This document shows positions 1 through 7,889 of a DNA stretch of 64,000 nucleotides, in pieces. Made by a program: the position numbers and the translations under genes. Source of the DNA: Streptomyces sp. A0958. GTDB taxonomy: Bacteria > Actinomycetota > Actinomycetes > Streptomycetales > Streptomycetaceae. The notes beneath the pieces were generated by a model. That model was not told the origin of the DNA. It saw only the letters and a list, made by a program, of their open reading frames with translations, and did no database searches. The stretch is from positions 107,793 to 171,792 of the forward strand of contig NZ_SSBK01000012.1 of the NCBI RefSeq assembly GCF_004795035.1. Reading direction: 5' to 3'. How positions within the stretch are numbered: position 1 is the first letter of the stretch; each line of letters begins with the position of its first letter.

Positions 1-889
1 GTCCGTGATGCACGGGCTCATCCCGCCGCACCCCGGCCCGCTGGTCGCGATCGACGCCCTCGACGCCAACCTCGGCGTCACCCTGGCCCTCGGCGTGGTC
101 GTCGCGATCCCGACGGTGATCCTCGCCGGCCCGGTCTTCTCCCGCTACGCCGCCCGCTGGGTGGACATCCAGGCGCCGGAGAAGATGATCCCGCAGCGCC
201 CTTCCGAGGACCTGGACCGCCGGCCGAGCTTCGGCGCCACCCTCGCGACGATCCTGCTGCCCGTCGTGCTGATGCTGGTCAAGGCGCTCGTCGACATCGT
301 GGTGGACGACCCCGAGCAGGGGTTCCAGAAGGTCACCGATGTGATCGGCTCGCCGCTGATCGCACTGCTCGCGGCCGTGCTCGTCGGCATGTTCACGCTG
401 GGCCGGGCCGCCGGGTTCACCAAGGCCCGGCTCTCCACCACGGTGGAGAAGTCCCTCGCCCCGATCGCCGGTGTGCTGCTCATCGTGGGCGCGGGCGGCG
501 GCTTCAAGCAGACGCTGATCGACGCCGGTGTGGGCGAGATGATCCTGGACTTCTCCGAGGACTGGTCGATTCCCGCGCTGCTGCTGGGCTGGCTGATCGC
601 CGTGGCGATCCGGCTCGCGACCGGTTCGGCGACCGTGGCGACCATTTCGGCGGCCGGTCTGGTCGCCCCGCTGGCGGCCGACATGTCGACCTCGCACGCG
701 GCTCTGCTGGTCCTCGCCGTCGGCGCCGGTTCGCTCTTCTTCAGCCATGTCAACGACGCCGGTTTCTGGCTGGTGAAGGAGTACTTCGGCATGGACGTCG
801 GCCAGACGGTGAAGACCTGGTCGGTGATGGAGACCATCATCTCCGTGGCCTCGCTGGTCTTCATCCTGCTGCTGTCGCTCATCCTGTAG
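1..889 (+). CDS. gntP: GntP-family gluconate permease, C-terminal part
   Basis: This is the C-terminal part of a polytopic GntP-family proton symporter that imports gluconate or a related sugar acid across the cytoplasmic membrane. The frame is open to the left edge, so the true start lies outside the window; an in-frame GTG at base 5 is internal. At least seven hydrophobic segments are visible, and the stretch ATGSATVATISAAGLVAPL followed by the SHVNDAGFW signature near the end is characteristic of the family. A perfect inverted repeat follows 13 bases after the stop and may serve as its terminator. The substrate is inferred from family membership only. Confidence 0.9.
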   Translation, partial: SVMHGLIPPHPGPLVAIDALDANLGVTLALGVVVAIPTVILAGPVFSRYAARWVDIQAPEKMIPQRPSEDLDRRPSFGATLATILLPVVLMLVKALVDIVVDDPEQGFQKVTDVIGSPLIALLAAVLVGMFTLGRAAGFTKARLSTTVEKSLAPIAGVLLIVGAGGGFKQTLIDAGVGEMILDFSEDWSIPALLLGWLIAVAIRLATGSATVATISAAGLVAPLAADMSTSHAALLVLAVGAGSLFFSHVNDAGFWLVKEYFGMDVGQTVKTWSVMETIISVASLVFILLLSLIL

Positions 890-902
890 CCGGGCTTCCA
901 GC

Positions 903-967
903 CGGTTCGGCATGGCGCAAGTCCGGCGTCCGCCGCGGCGGTGCCAGACTTGCGCCATGCCGAACCG
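903..967. repeat. Perfect 21-bp inverted repeat spanning an ASCH start codon
   Basis: The two arms, 903-923 and 947-967, are perfect reverse complements over 21 bases and are separated by 23 bases. The loop itself contains the 12-base palindrome CCGCCGCGGCGG. The right arm covers the start codon and the upstream side of the ASCH gene. It could be the terminator of the permease gene, an operator, or an RNA hairpin hiding the ASCH start. It is not followed by a T-run. Confidence 0.85.
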
Positions 968-1436
968 CGAAGCGCTCAAGCCCTTCCTCCTCGCCTTCCC
1001 CGGTCCGCTGCGCGACCAGCTGGTCGCCGCGGTCCTGGACGGGCGGAAGGTGTCGACCTCGGGCCTGCTCCTGGAGTACGAGATCGAGAAGGAGGAGCTG
1101 CCCCCGATCGGTGAGCGCTCCGCCCTCATCGACTCGGACGGCCGGGAGACCGCGGTGCTCGAAGTGACCGAGGTGCGGGTGCTGCGGCTCGCCGACGTCG
1201 ACCTCCAGCACGCGCTGGACGAGGGCGAGGGCTATGCGTCGGTCGCCGAGTGGCGGGCGGGCCACGAACGGTTCTGGCACAGCGACGAGATGCGCGAGGC
1301 GCTCGGCGACCCGGAGTTCACGGTGAACGACGAGACCATGATCGTCGCCGAACGGTTCCGGGTCGTCGAACGCCTCGGCCCCGACGCGGAGCCCGTGAAC
1401 GCGAAGGCCCCGGTCGCGGAGCCCGTACGGGACTGA
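957..1436 (+). CDS. ASCH domain-containing protein
   Basis: A 159-residue cytoplasmic protein with the ASCH fold, a PUA-like beta-barrel thought to bind RNA or nucleotides. The family pattern is seen in the LLEYEIEKEELPPIGERSAL segment, the central DVDLQHALDEGEGYAS stretch and the following EWRAGHERFW. I start it at ATG 957; an ATG at 912 in the same frame would add 15 residues of low quality encoded by the left arm of the inverted repeat. No clear Shine-Dalgarno precedes either start. A CAGACT six bases before 957 could be the -10 element of a leaderless transcript. The biological role is unknown. Confidence 0.8.
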   Translation: MPNREALKPFLLAFPGPLRDQLVAAVLDGRKVSTSGLLLEYEIEKEELPPIGERSALIDSDGRETAVLEVTEVRVLRLADVDLQHALDEGEGYASVAEWRAGHERFWHSDEMREALGDPEFTVNDETMIVAERFRVVERLGPDAEPVNAKAPVAEPVRD

Positions 1437-1452
1437 CCGGGCCCCGCCCCGC

Positions 1453-2703
1453 TCACCGCACCTCCGCCTCCGCCCTCCCGCGCCGGTGCGCGCTCTTGAC
1501 CAGGCCGAGACGGCGGCGGAACGCGAGCAGCCGGGGATGGCGCTCGTGCAGTTCGGCCGAGCGCCGGTCCAGCTCCTGGCCCAGGCGCTCGGTGCGCTTC
1601 TCGATGTCCAGCTCGTCCAGGATGCGGTCCACCTCGGCGAGGAGCGCCCCGTGCAGCTGCCACTTCCTGGGATGCTCCTGGACCGCGGCCAGCAGCATGT
1701 CCGCCACCAGGTCGCGGGTCTCCCGGCTGGCGGTCAGCGCGTCGAAGAGCCGGTCCTCGGCCTCCTCCGCGCTGGCGGCCACCGGGGTGGTGATGAGCAC
1801 CGAGAAGCTTTCGATGGCCCCCGCCATCTGTTCGAACAGTTCCGTGATGTGCCCGGCGACCTCGGCGGGGAAGAGGGGTTCGTCCACCCGGTCCTTGGCG
1901 AGGTCGGTAAGCGTCCTGGACAGCACCCGTATGACGACCGCGCAGATCTCCAGCGTGTCCAGACCGGTGCGCAGCACCACGCGGTGCAGCAGCCCCTGCC
2001 GCACCCTCGGGTTGAGCATGAGGCTTTCCTCGGCCTGTCGCAGGGAGGCGTCCACCTCCACGATGTCGTGGTCGAGACGGCGGGCCCGGTGCAGCCGGTC
2101 GGCCGCCTCCGGGACGGTGACCGGACGGGCGAGGTCGCTGCCCAGGTCGCGGAACATCTGCCCCATCTCGCGGGCCAGCCCGTCGATGGAGGCGCCCGCG
2201 GTCTGCACCCACACGGGCGGGGCGAACAGCAGGTTGAACAGCAGGCCCACACCGGCGCCGATCAGTGTCTCGAACACGCGCTCCCACGCCATGCTCGTTC
2301 TCGCGGCCACCGAGGTGACGCCGAGGACGAGCATGGCGCTGATCGCCACCTCGGGAACGAATTCGTCGACCCGGACCAGTCTGCCGATGATCAGCGCCGT
2401 GAAGATGGTCAGCCCCAGGCTCCACCAGGACAGGCCGACCAGGGAGCTGAAGCCGCTCGCGATGAGGACGCCGACGACCACGGCGGTCACACGCTTGACC
2501 GACATGTTGACGGTGGCGTAGAGGGTCACCTGGACGACGAGCAGTGCGGTCAGCGGTGCGGTCAGGGGTGCGGGCTCGGTCAGCGTCGCGGTCGCCACGG
2601 CATAGGCGATCACCGCCGCGCCCGTGGAGCGCAGGGTCTGCGCCGCCACGGGTTCGGTGGTGCGCCGGACGAGTTTGATGACGGGTTCGGCTACTCCTGG
2701 CAT
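1453..2703 (-). CDS. FUSC-family (aromatic acid exporter-like) membrane protein
   Basis: A 416-residue protein with about six hydrophobic segments in the first 170 residues (for example TAPLTALLVVQVTLYATVN and VTAVVVGVLIASGFSSLVGL). A long charged cytoplasmic region with helical heptad character follows. This layout matches the FUSC/ArAE family of putative aromatic-acid or small-molecule efflux proteins. ATG 2703 has the purine run GGAAGGAA immediately upstream, so it is closer than usual; an in-frame ATG at 2733 would add ten residues. It converges on the ASCH gene with 16 bases between stops. Substrate unknown. Confidence 0.75.
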   Translation of the reverse strand: MPGVAEPVIKLVRRTTEPVAAQTLRSTGAAVIAYAVATATLTEPAPLTAPLTALLVVQVTLYATVNMSVKRVTAVVVGVLIASGFSSLVGLSWWSLGLTIFTALIIGRLVRVDEFVPEVAISAMLVLGVTSVAARTSMAWERVFETLIGAGVGLLFNLLFAPPVWVQTAGASIDGLAREMGQMFRDLGSDLARPVTVPEAADRLHRARRLDHDIVEVDASLRQAEESLMLNPRVRQGLLHRVVLRTGLDTLEICAVVIRVLSRTLTDLAKDRVDEPLFPAEVAGHITELFEQMAGAIESFSVLITTPVAASAEEAEDRLFDALTASRETRDLVADMLLAAVQEHPRKWQLHGALLAEVDRILDELDIEKRTERLGQELDRRSAELHERHPRLLAFRRRLGLVKSAHRRGRAEAEVR

Positions 2704-2802
2704 TTCCTTCCCATGCCCGCATCCGGCGCCCAACCACGGTTCCGGGCCCGGAACCCCACCGGACGGACGCGCGCGGGGGCCGTGGGGCGCCTGTCGGCCG
2801 CC

Positions 2803-4458
2803 TTACCCGACCGCCTTCGCGGCGGCGCGGCCCGCCGCCCGGCCGGAGAATATGCAGCCGCCGAGGAAGGTGCCCTCCAGCGAGCGGTAGCCGTGCACCC
2901 CGCCGCCGCCGAAGCCGGCCGCCTCCCCCGCCGCGTACACGCCTGCCAGCGGGGTGCCGTCCTCGGTCAGGACGCGCGAGGACAGGTCCGTCTCCAGGCC
3001 GCCGAGCGACTTGCGGGTCAGGATGTTCAGCCGTACGGCGATCAGCGGGCCCGCCGCGGGGTCGAGGATGCGGTGGGGAGCCGCCGTACGGATCAACCGG
3101 TCGCCGAGGTACGTGCGGGCGCCGCGGATCGCGGTGACCTGCAGGTCCTTGGTGAAGGGGTTGGCGATCTCCCGGTCGCGGGCGGTGATCTCGCGGCGCA
3201 GCTCGCCCTCGTCGATGAGCCCGTCCCCGGTGAGCGCGTTCATGCCGCGTACGAGGGCACCGAGGTCCTTCTCCACGACGAAGTCCACGCCGTTGTCCAT
3301 GAACGCCTTGACGGGCCCCGGCACGTCCGCGCGGGCCCGGCCGATCACGTCACGGATCGACTTGCCGGTCAGGTCTGGGTTCTGCTCGGAGCCGGAGAGC
3401 GCGAACTCCTTCCCGATGATCTTCCGGTCCAGGACGAACCAGGTGTAGTCGTGGCCGGTGCGCATGATGTGTTCGAGGGTTCCCAGCGTGTCGAAGCCGG
3501 GGAAGAGGGGGACGGGCAGCCGCTTGCCGCGCGCGTCCAGCCAGAGCGAGGAGGGGCCGGGCAGGATGCGGATGGCGTGGTTGGCCCAGATCGGGTTCCA
3601 GTTCTCGATGCCCTCGGTGTAGTGCCACATCCGGTCCCGGTTGATGTGGTGGGCGCCCGCCTCCTCGGTGATGCCGAGCATCAGCCCGTCGACGTGTGCG
3701 GGGACGCCGGAGAGCATCTTGGCCGGCGGGGTGCCGAGCCGTTCGGGCCACTGCTCGCGTACGAGGTCGTGGTTGCCGCCGATGCCGCCGGAGGTGACGA
3801 TCACCGCCTGGGCCCTGAGCTCGAAGGTGCCGGCGCTCTCACGGCCGCTGGCGGTCCCGCGCGGGGCGGCGCTCGGTTCCAGCACCTCGCCGGTGACCGT
3901 GTCGATGGTGCCCCCGGTGCGGGCGAGGCCGGTGACGCGGTGGCGGAAGCGGAAGGTGACGAGGCCCCTGGCGACGCCCTCGCGCACCCGGCGCTCGAAG
4001 GGGGCGACGACGCCGGGGCCGGTGCCCCAGGTGATGTGGAAGCGGGGGACGGAGTTGCCGTGGCCGGTCGCGTCGTAGCCGCCGCGTTCCGCCCAGCCGA
4101 CGACGGGGAAGAGCCGCAGGCCCTGGGCGCGCAGCCAGGAGCGCTTCTCACCGGCGGCGAAGTCGACGTACGCCTCGGCCCACTGCCGCGGCCAGTGGTC
4201 CTCCTCGCGGTCGAAACCGGCCGTGCCCATCCAGTCCTGGAGGGCCAGCTCGTGGCTGTCCTTGATCCGCAGCCGGCGCTGTTCGGGCGAGTCGACGAAG
4301 AAGAGGCCGCCGAAGGACCAGTGCGCCTGGCCGCCGAGCGACTGCTCGGGCTCCTGGTCGAGCAGGATGACCGAACGCCCCGCGTCCACGAGTTCCGCGG
4401 TGGCCACGAGACCCGCGAGCCCTGCCCCGATCACGATCACATCAGCGTCGTACGCCAT
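2803..4458 (-). CDS. FAD-binding dehydrogenase (fumarate reductase/KstD-like)
   Basis: A 551-residue flavoprotein. The N-terminus carries the dinucleotide-binding fingerprint VIVIGAGLAGLVATAEL followed by an acidic strand end at LLDQE. Near the C-terminus GVYAAGEAAGFGGGGVHGYR and SLEGTFLGGCIFSGRAAG close the FAD site. This is the layout of the FAD_binding_2 family that includes fumarate reductase subunits and 3-ketosteroid delta-1-dehydrogenases; actinobacteria have an uncharacterised subgroup of this size. ATG 4458 has AAGGA eight bases upstream, whereas ATG 4467 would have it touching the codon. The substrate cannot be read from the sequence. Confidence 0.85.
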   Translation of the reverse strand: MAYDADVIVIGAGLAGLVATAELVDAGRSVILLDQEPEQSLGGQAHWSFGGLFFVDSPEQRRLRIKDSHELALQDWMGTAGFDREEDHWPRQWAEAYVDFAAGEKRSWLRAQGLRLFPVVGWAERGGYDATGHGNSVPRFHITWGTGPGVVAPFERRVREGVARGLVTFRFRHRVTGLARTGGTIDTVTGEVLEPSAAPRGTASGRESAGTFELRAQAVIVTSGGIGGNHDLVREQWPERLGTPPAKMLSGVPAHVDGLMLGITEEAGAHHINRDRMWHYTEGIENWNPIWANHAIRILPGPSSLWLDARGKRLPVPLFPGFDTLGTLEHIMRTGHDYTWFVLDRKIIGKEFALSGSEQNPDLTGKSIRDVIGRARADVPGPVKAFMDNGVDFVVEKDLGALVRGMNALTGDGLIDEGELRREITARDREIANPFTKDLQVTAIRGARTYLGDRLIRTAAPHRILDPAAGPLIAVRLNILTRKSLGGLETDLSSRVLTEDGTPLAGVYAAGEAAGFGGGGVHGYRSLEGTFLGGCIFSGRAAGRAAAKAVG

Positions 4459-4639
4459 GGCTTCCATCCTTGTCGGGGCCGGGGGGGTGTCTGACGAAGT
4501 TACTGGTGCGTCAGATACTGGGCACCGCCCGACCCCGCGTCAACCGCCCGGTCGGCCGCGCTGCCGCCGCACCGGCCCCGCGCAGGCGCTATCGTCGAAC
4601 CACATCACCCTCTTCCGGCCTGACGTGGGGTGGAGAAGC

Positions 4640-5533
4640 GTGTCGGTGCTGGTCCTCGTGCTCGCCGTGGCTGCCGCCTGCTGCCTGGGCTTCGGCTTCG
4701 TGCTCCAGCAGGCCGCCGCCGCTCACGCGCCCAAACGCGACTATCTGACGTTCCGGCTGCTGCTCGACCTGATGAAGGTGCGCAGTTGGCTGGCCGGTAT
4801 CGCTCTGATGGTCTGCGGCATGGTGCTGGGCGCCCTGGCCCTGGGCAAGGGCGAGGTCTCCCTCGTGGAACCGCTCCTGGCGACCAACCTGCTCTTCGCG
4901 ATGACCCTGTCCCGGCACCGCACCGGCCAGCGGCTGGGCCGGCAGGGCTGGGCGGGGCTCTGGCTGCTGGCCGGCGGGGTCGCCGCGTTCCTGCTGGCGG
5001 GCGAGCCGAAGGGCGGCCAGGCGGTGTCCAGCCCGCTGCGGCACTGGCTGGTGGTGGGCGTGGTGGCGGGCCTGGCCTTGCTGCTCACCGCCTTCGCCAA
5101 GCGCGCGCGGACCGTGGCGTCCCCGGCGCTGCTGGCGGTGGCGGCCGGACTGCTCTACGGACTGCAGGACGCCCTCACCCGGGTCAGCGGTCAGCGCCTG
5201 TCGGACGCGGGCTGGGCGGGCCTGGCGACGTCCTGGCAGCCGTACGCGGTGATCGTGCTCGGGGTGACGGGCCTGCTGCTGGTGCAGAGCGCGTTCGAGA
5301 CGGGCCCGCTGCGGACGTCGCTGCCCGCCCTGACTGCGGCCCAGCCGCTGGCCGGGATCGCCTGCGGGATCGGGTTCATGGGTGACCGGGTGCGGACGGA
5401 CACGGGCGCGCTGGCCTGGCAGGCGGCGGGTCTCGCGGCGATCGTGGCCGGGATCGTGCTGCTGGGGCTGCATCCGGCGATGCCGGAGGGGCCGGTGGGC
5501 GGGCGCCGCTCGCAGAGCCTCCAACCGCGCTGA
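4640..5533 (+). CDS. DMT-superfamily/NIPA-like transporter
   Basis: A 297-residue integral membrane protein with nine or ten hydrophobic helices, opening LVLVLAVAAACCLGFGFVLQ. The first helix followed by QQAAAAHAP and then KGEVSLVEPLLATNLLFA matches the DMT superfamily group related to NIPA magnesium transporters. Function is inferred only at superfamily level. I start it at GTG 4640, which has GGAG five bases upstream; the in-frame sequence before it lies in non-coding DNA divergent from the flavin dehydrogenase. Confidence 0.8.
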   Translation: MSVLVLVLAVAAACCLGFGFVLQQAAAAHAPKRDYLTFRLLLDLMKVRSWLAGIALMVCGMVLGALALGKGEVSLVEPLLATNLLFAMTLSRHRTGQRLGRQGWAGLWLLAGGVAAFLLAGEPKGGQAVSSPLRHWLVVGVVAGLALLLTAFAKRARTVASPALLAVAAGLLYGLQDALTRVSGQRLSDAGWAGLATSWQPYAVIVLGVTGLLLVQSAFETGPLRTSLPALTAAQPLAGIACGIGFMGDRVRTDTGALAWQAAGLAAIVAGIVLLGLHPAMPEGPVGGRRSQSLQPR

Positions 5534-5602
5534 ACGGCCGGCGGTGGCCGTGGGGTGGGGCGCGGTGCGGCGGTGTCGGCGGTCTGCTGTTGGATGGCGG
5601 GC

Positions 5603-6121
5603 ATGACACCTTCTGACGAGATCCTGGACATCGTCGACGAGAACGACGTGGTCGTGGGGCAGGCCCCGCGCGGCGAGGCGACGGCCCGGGGCCTGCGCCA
5701 CCGGTGTGTCTTCATCGAGGCCCGGGACGCCGAGGGCCGGGTCTTCGTGCACCGCAGGACCGCCACCAAGCTGGTCTTCCCCTCCCACTACGACATGTTC
5801 GTCGGCGGGGTCGTCGGCGCCGGCGAGAGTTACGACGAGGCGGCGCTGCGGGAGGCCGAGGAGGAGCTGGGCGTCTCGGGGCTCCCCCGCCCCGAGCCGC
5901 TGTTCAAGTTCCTCTACGAGGGCGGCCGGCACACCTGGTGGTCGTACGTCTACCGGGTCCGGTGCGAGCTTCCGGTGAATCCCCAGGTGGAGGAGGTCGC
6001 CTGGCACACCTTCCTCGACGACGAGGAGCTGGAGCGGCGGCTCGACGACTGGCTGTGGGTGCCGGACGGCCTCGACTGCTACCGGCGGCTGCGGGCGTTC
6101 CGGGCCCGGGAGGCGTCCTGA
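5603..6121 (+). CDS. Nudix hydrolase
   Basis: A 172-residue Nudix protein. The Nudix box runs from Gly69 to Val91, with E75 and the REAEEELG core (R83 to G90), so metal-binding glutamates are intact. The opening DEILDIVDENDVVVGQAPRGEA is typical of the YfcD/IDI-like branch, which hydrolyses nucleoside diphosphate derivatives; isopentenyl isomerase relatives share this start. Residues 66-68 (MFV) sit in the usual strand before the box. ATG 5603 is chosen because alignable sequence begins there. No strong Shine-Dalgarno is present. Confidence 0.88.
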   Translation: MTPSDEILDIVDENDVVVGQAPRGEATARGLRHRCVFIEARDAEGRVFVHRRTATKLVFPSHYDMFVGGVVGAGESYDEAALREAEEELGVSGLPRPEPLFKFLYEGGRHTWWSYVYRVRCELPVNPQVEEVAWHTFLDDEELERRLDDWLWVPDGLDCYRRLRAFRAREAS

Positions 6122-6162
6122 ACGGCGGGAGTGAGCAAGAAATCGGTGGATAAGGCGCACAC

Positions 6163-6558
6163 ATGAACGAGTTCCTGCAGAGTCTGCGGCTGTGGTTCGC
6201 GCCGCAGCGCATCCGCGACGAGGGCGACACCCCCGACTACCGCTTCTCGCTCGCCAACGAGCGGACCTTCCTCGCCTGGATACGGACGGCTCTGGCCCTG
6301 ATCGGCGGGGGTTTCGCCGTCGACCAGTTCCTGCCGGGGCTGTCCTGGGGGGTGCGTGCGGGTCTGGCGCTCGCCCTGCTGGCGGCCGGTGTGCTGTGTG
6401 CGCTGCGGGCCGTCAACCACTGGGTGCGGTGCGAGCGGGCGATGCGGCGCGGCGAGGACCTGCCGGTCTCCCGTTTCCCGACGCTGCTGAGTCTCGCCGT
6501 CGCCGTGGTGGCGGTGGCGATGGTGGTCGTGGTCCTCTTCGGCTGGGAGGGCCGGTGA
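6163..6558 (+). CDS. DUF202 (YidH-like) membrane protein
   Basis: A 131-residue membrane protein with the DUF202 signature RFSLANERTFLAWIRTALALI followed by three transmembrane helices. It begins at an ATG with AAGG seven bases upstream. It overlaps the next gene, also DUF202, by GTGA, so the two are probably translated together and may form a heteromeric membrane protein. No biochemical role is established for the family. Confidence 0.88.
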   Translation: MNEFLQSLRLWFAPQRIRDEGDTPDYRFSLANERTFLAWIRTALALIGGGFAVDQFLPGLSWGVRAGLALALLAAGVLCALRAVNHWVRCERAMRRGEDLPVSRFPTLLSLAVAVVAVAMVVVVLFGWEGR

Positions 6559-6866
6559 CGGCCGGGGAGCGCGACCCGGGTCTCCAGCCCGAGCGGACCC
6601 GGCTGGCGTGGCGGCGTACGACGCTGTCCTGCACGGTGGCGGCGCTGCTGGCCGGCAAGCAGGCGCTGCACGGCGGTGCGTCGGGCGCCGGGATCGTCGC
6701 CCTGTCGCTGAGCGCGCTGGCCTGGCTGGGGTTCCTGTGGGTCGCCAACCGCCGGGTGCAGGCCATGGGCGGCGCACGCCCGCGCCCGCTGGGGTCCGGG
6801 GACGCGGTGACGGCCGCCGCGTGCACGATCGCGCTGGCGGTGTTCGCGGCGGCCATGCTGTTCTGA
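6555..6866 (+). CDS. Second DUF202 membrane protein, coupled to the first
   Basis: A 103-residue protein starting at GTG inside the stop of the upstream DUF202 gene (GTGA overlap). It shows the DUF202 core QPERTRLAWRRTTLSCTVA and three hydrophobic helices, so the pair is a divergent duplication of the same family. The frame is followed at once by a long hairpin separating it from a convergent gene. Function unknown. Confidence 0.85.
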   Translation: MTAGERDPGLQPERTRLAWRRTTLSCTVAALLAGKQALHGGASGAGIVALSLSALAWLGFLWVANRRVQAMGGARPRPLGSGDAVTAAACTIALAVFAAAMLF

Positions 6867-6899
6867 CCGGGCGGCCGTGCGGCGGCCGGCCCGGGTCAG
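6863..6899. terminator. Bidirectional hairpin between convergent genes
   Basis: CTGACC at 6863-6868 pairs with GGTCAG at 6894-6899. The stem continues through GGGC/GCCC and GGCCG/CGGCC, with two single-G bulges and a five-base loop. It covers the stop codons of both the DUF202 gene and the oxidoreductase on the other strand, fitting a shared factor-independent terminator without a U-tract. Confidence 0.65.
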
Positions 6900-7840
6900 C
6901 CCTCCGGTGTGTCCCAGTCCACCGTGACGACGATCTTTCCGCGGGTGCGGCCCTCGGCGTTGAGCCGGTGGGCCTCGGCCGCCTCGGCCAGCGGGAAGAC
7001 CCGGTCGACGTGGACCGAGACGATGCCCTGTTCGGCCAGCTCCGCCAGATGTGCCAGGTCCTGGGCGTCGGGCCGGACGAACGCGTACCGGCCGCCGTAC
7101 GAGAACACCTCGGTGTCCACGATGGAGGCCAGGCGTCCTTCGGGGGCGAGCGTCTCGGCGGAGACGCGCAGGGTCTCGCCGCCCACGGTGTCGAACGCGG
7201 CGTCGATCCCGTCGGGTGCCAGGGCCCGCAGCCGGTCGGCGAGCCCGTCGCCGTACTCCACGGGTTCCGCGCCGAGCCGGCGCAGATGGTCGTGGTTGCG
7301 TTCGCTCGCGGTCCCGATGACCCGGCAGCCGGCGTGCCGGGCGAGCTGTACGGCGAGTGAGCCGACGCCTCCCGCCGCCGCGTGGACGAGGACGGTGTCC
7401 CCCTCGCGGACGTGCAGGACCCGGTGGAGCACCTGGTAGGCGGTGAGACCGGCCAGGGGCAGGCCCGCCGCCTCCTCGAAGCTCAGGCTGAGCGGCTTGC
7501 GGGCGAGGGTGCGCACGGGGGCGGCGACGTACTCGGCGAAGGTCCCCCGGCTCAGGAAGTCCTCCCGCACGTAGCCGATGACCTCGTCGCCGACCGCGAA
7601 CTCGTCCACGGCGACGCCGGGCTGGACGACGACCCCGGAGACGTCCCAGCCGGGGATCACCGGGAAGACCGTGTCGAGGAGGCCGTCCAGGTTCCCTTCC
7701 CGGGCCTGGCGGTCGACCGGGTTCACGGCGGCGGCCCGCACCTTGACCAGGACGGTGTCGGGGCCGACCTTCGGGTCGGGCCGCTCTCCGTACTCCAGGA
7801 CACCGGCATCGCCGAATCTGCTGTAACTGATGGCCTTCAT
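6896..7840 (-). CDS. NADP-dependent zinc-free MDR oxidoreductase
   Basis: A 314-residue medium-chain dehydrogenase/reductase of the quinone-oxidoreductase type. The N-terminal GroES-like part has AAAVNPVDRQAREG. The nucleotide-binding motif AAAGGVGSLAVQLARHAG sits near the middle, followed by VIGTASERNHDHLRRLGA. No zinc-binding cysteines are present, as expected for the subfamily. Usual activity is NADPH-dependent reduction of quinones or activated alkenes; the physiological substrate is unknown. It is transcribed in the same direction as the upstream glucarate dehydratase, 49 bases away. Confidence 0.87.
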   Translation of the reverse strand: MKAISYSRFGDAGVLEYGERPDPKVGPDTVLVKVRAAAVNPVDRQAREGNLDGLLDTVFPVIPGWDVSGVVVQPGVAVDEFAVGDEVIGYVREDFLSRGTFAEYVAAPVRTLARKPLSLSFEEAAGLPLAGLTAYQVLHRVLHVREGDTVLVHAAAGGVGSLAVQLARHAGCRVIGTASERNHDHLRRLGAEPVEYGDGLADRLRALAPDGIDAAFDTVGGETLRVSAETLAPEGRLASIVDTEVFSYGGRYAFVRPDAQDLAHLAELAEQGIVSVHVDRVFPLAEAAEAHRLNAEGRTRGKIVVTVDWDTPEG

Positions 7841-7889
7841 GTTCCGACCCTCAAGGCGCGCCGGGGCGTCCGCAACTCGGCCGGGGCCT

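Noticed and set aside
1486..4494. Open frame of about 1000 codons on the plus strand
   Set aside because: It lies antisense to the FUSC and flavin dehydrogenase genes, has low-complexity Gly/Arg/Gln-rich translation and no family match. It is open only through GC bias.
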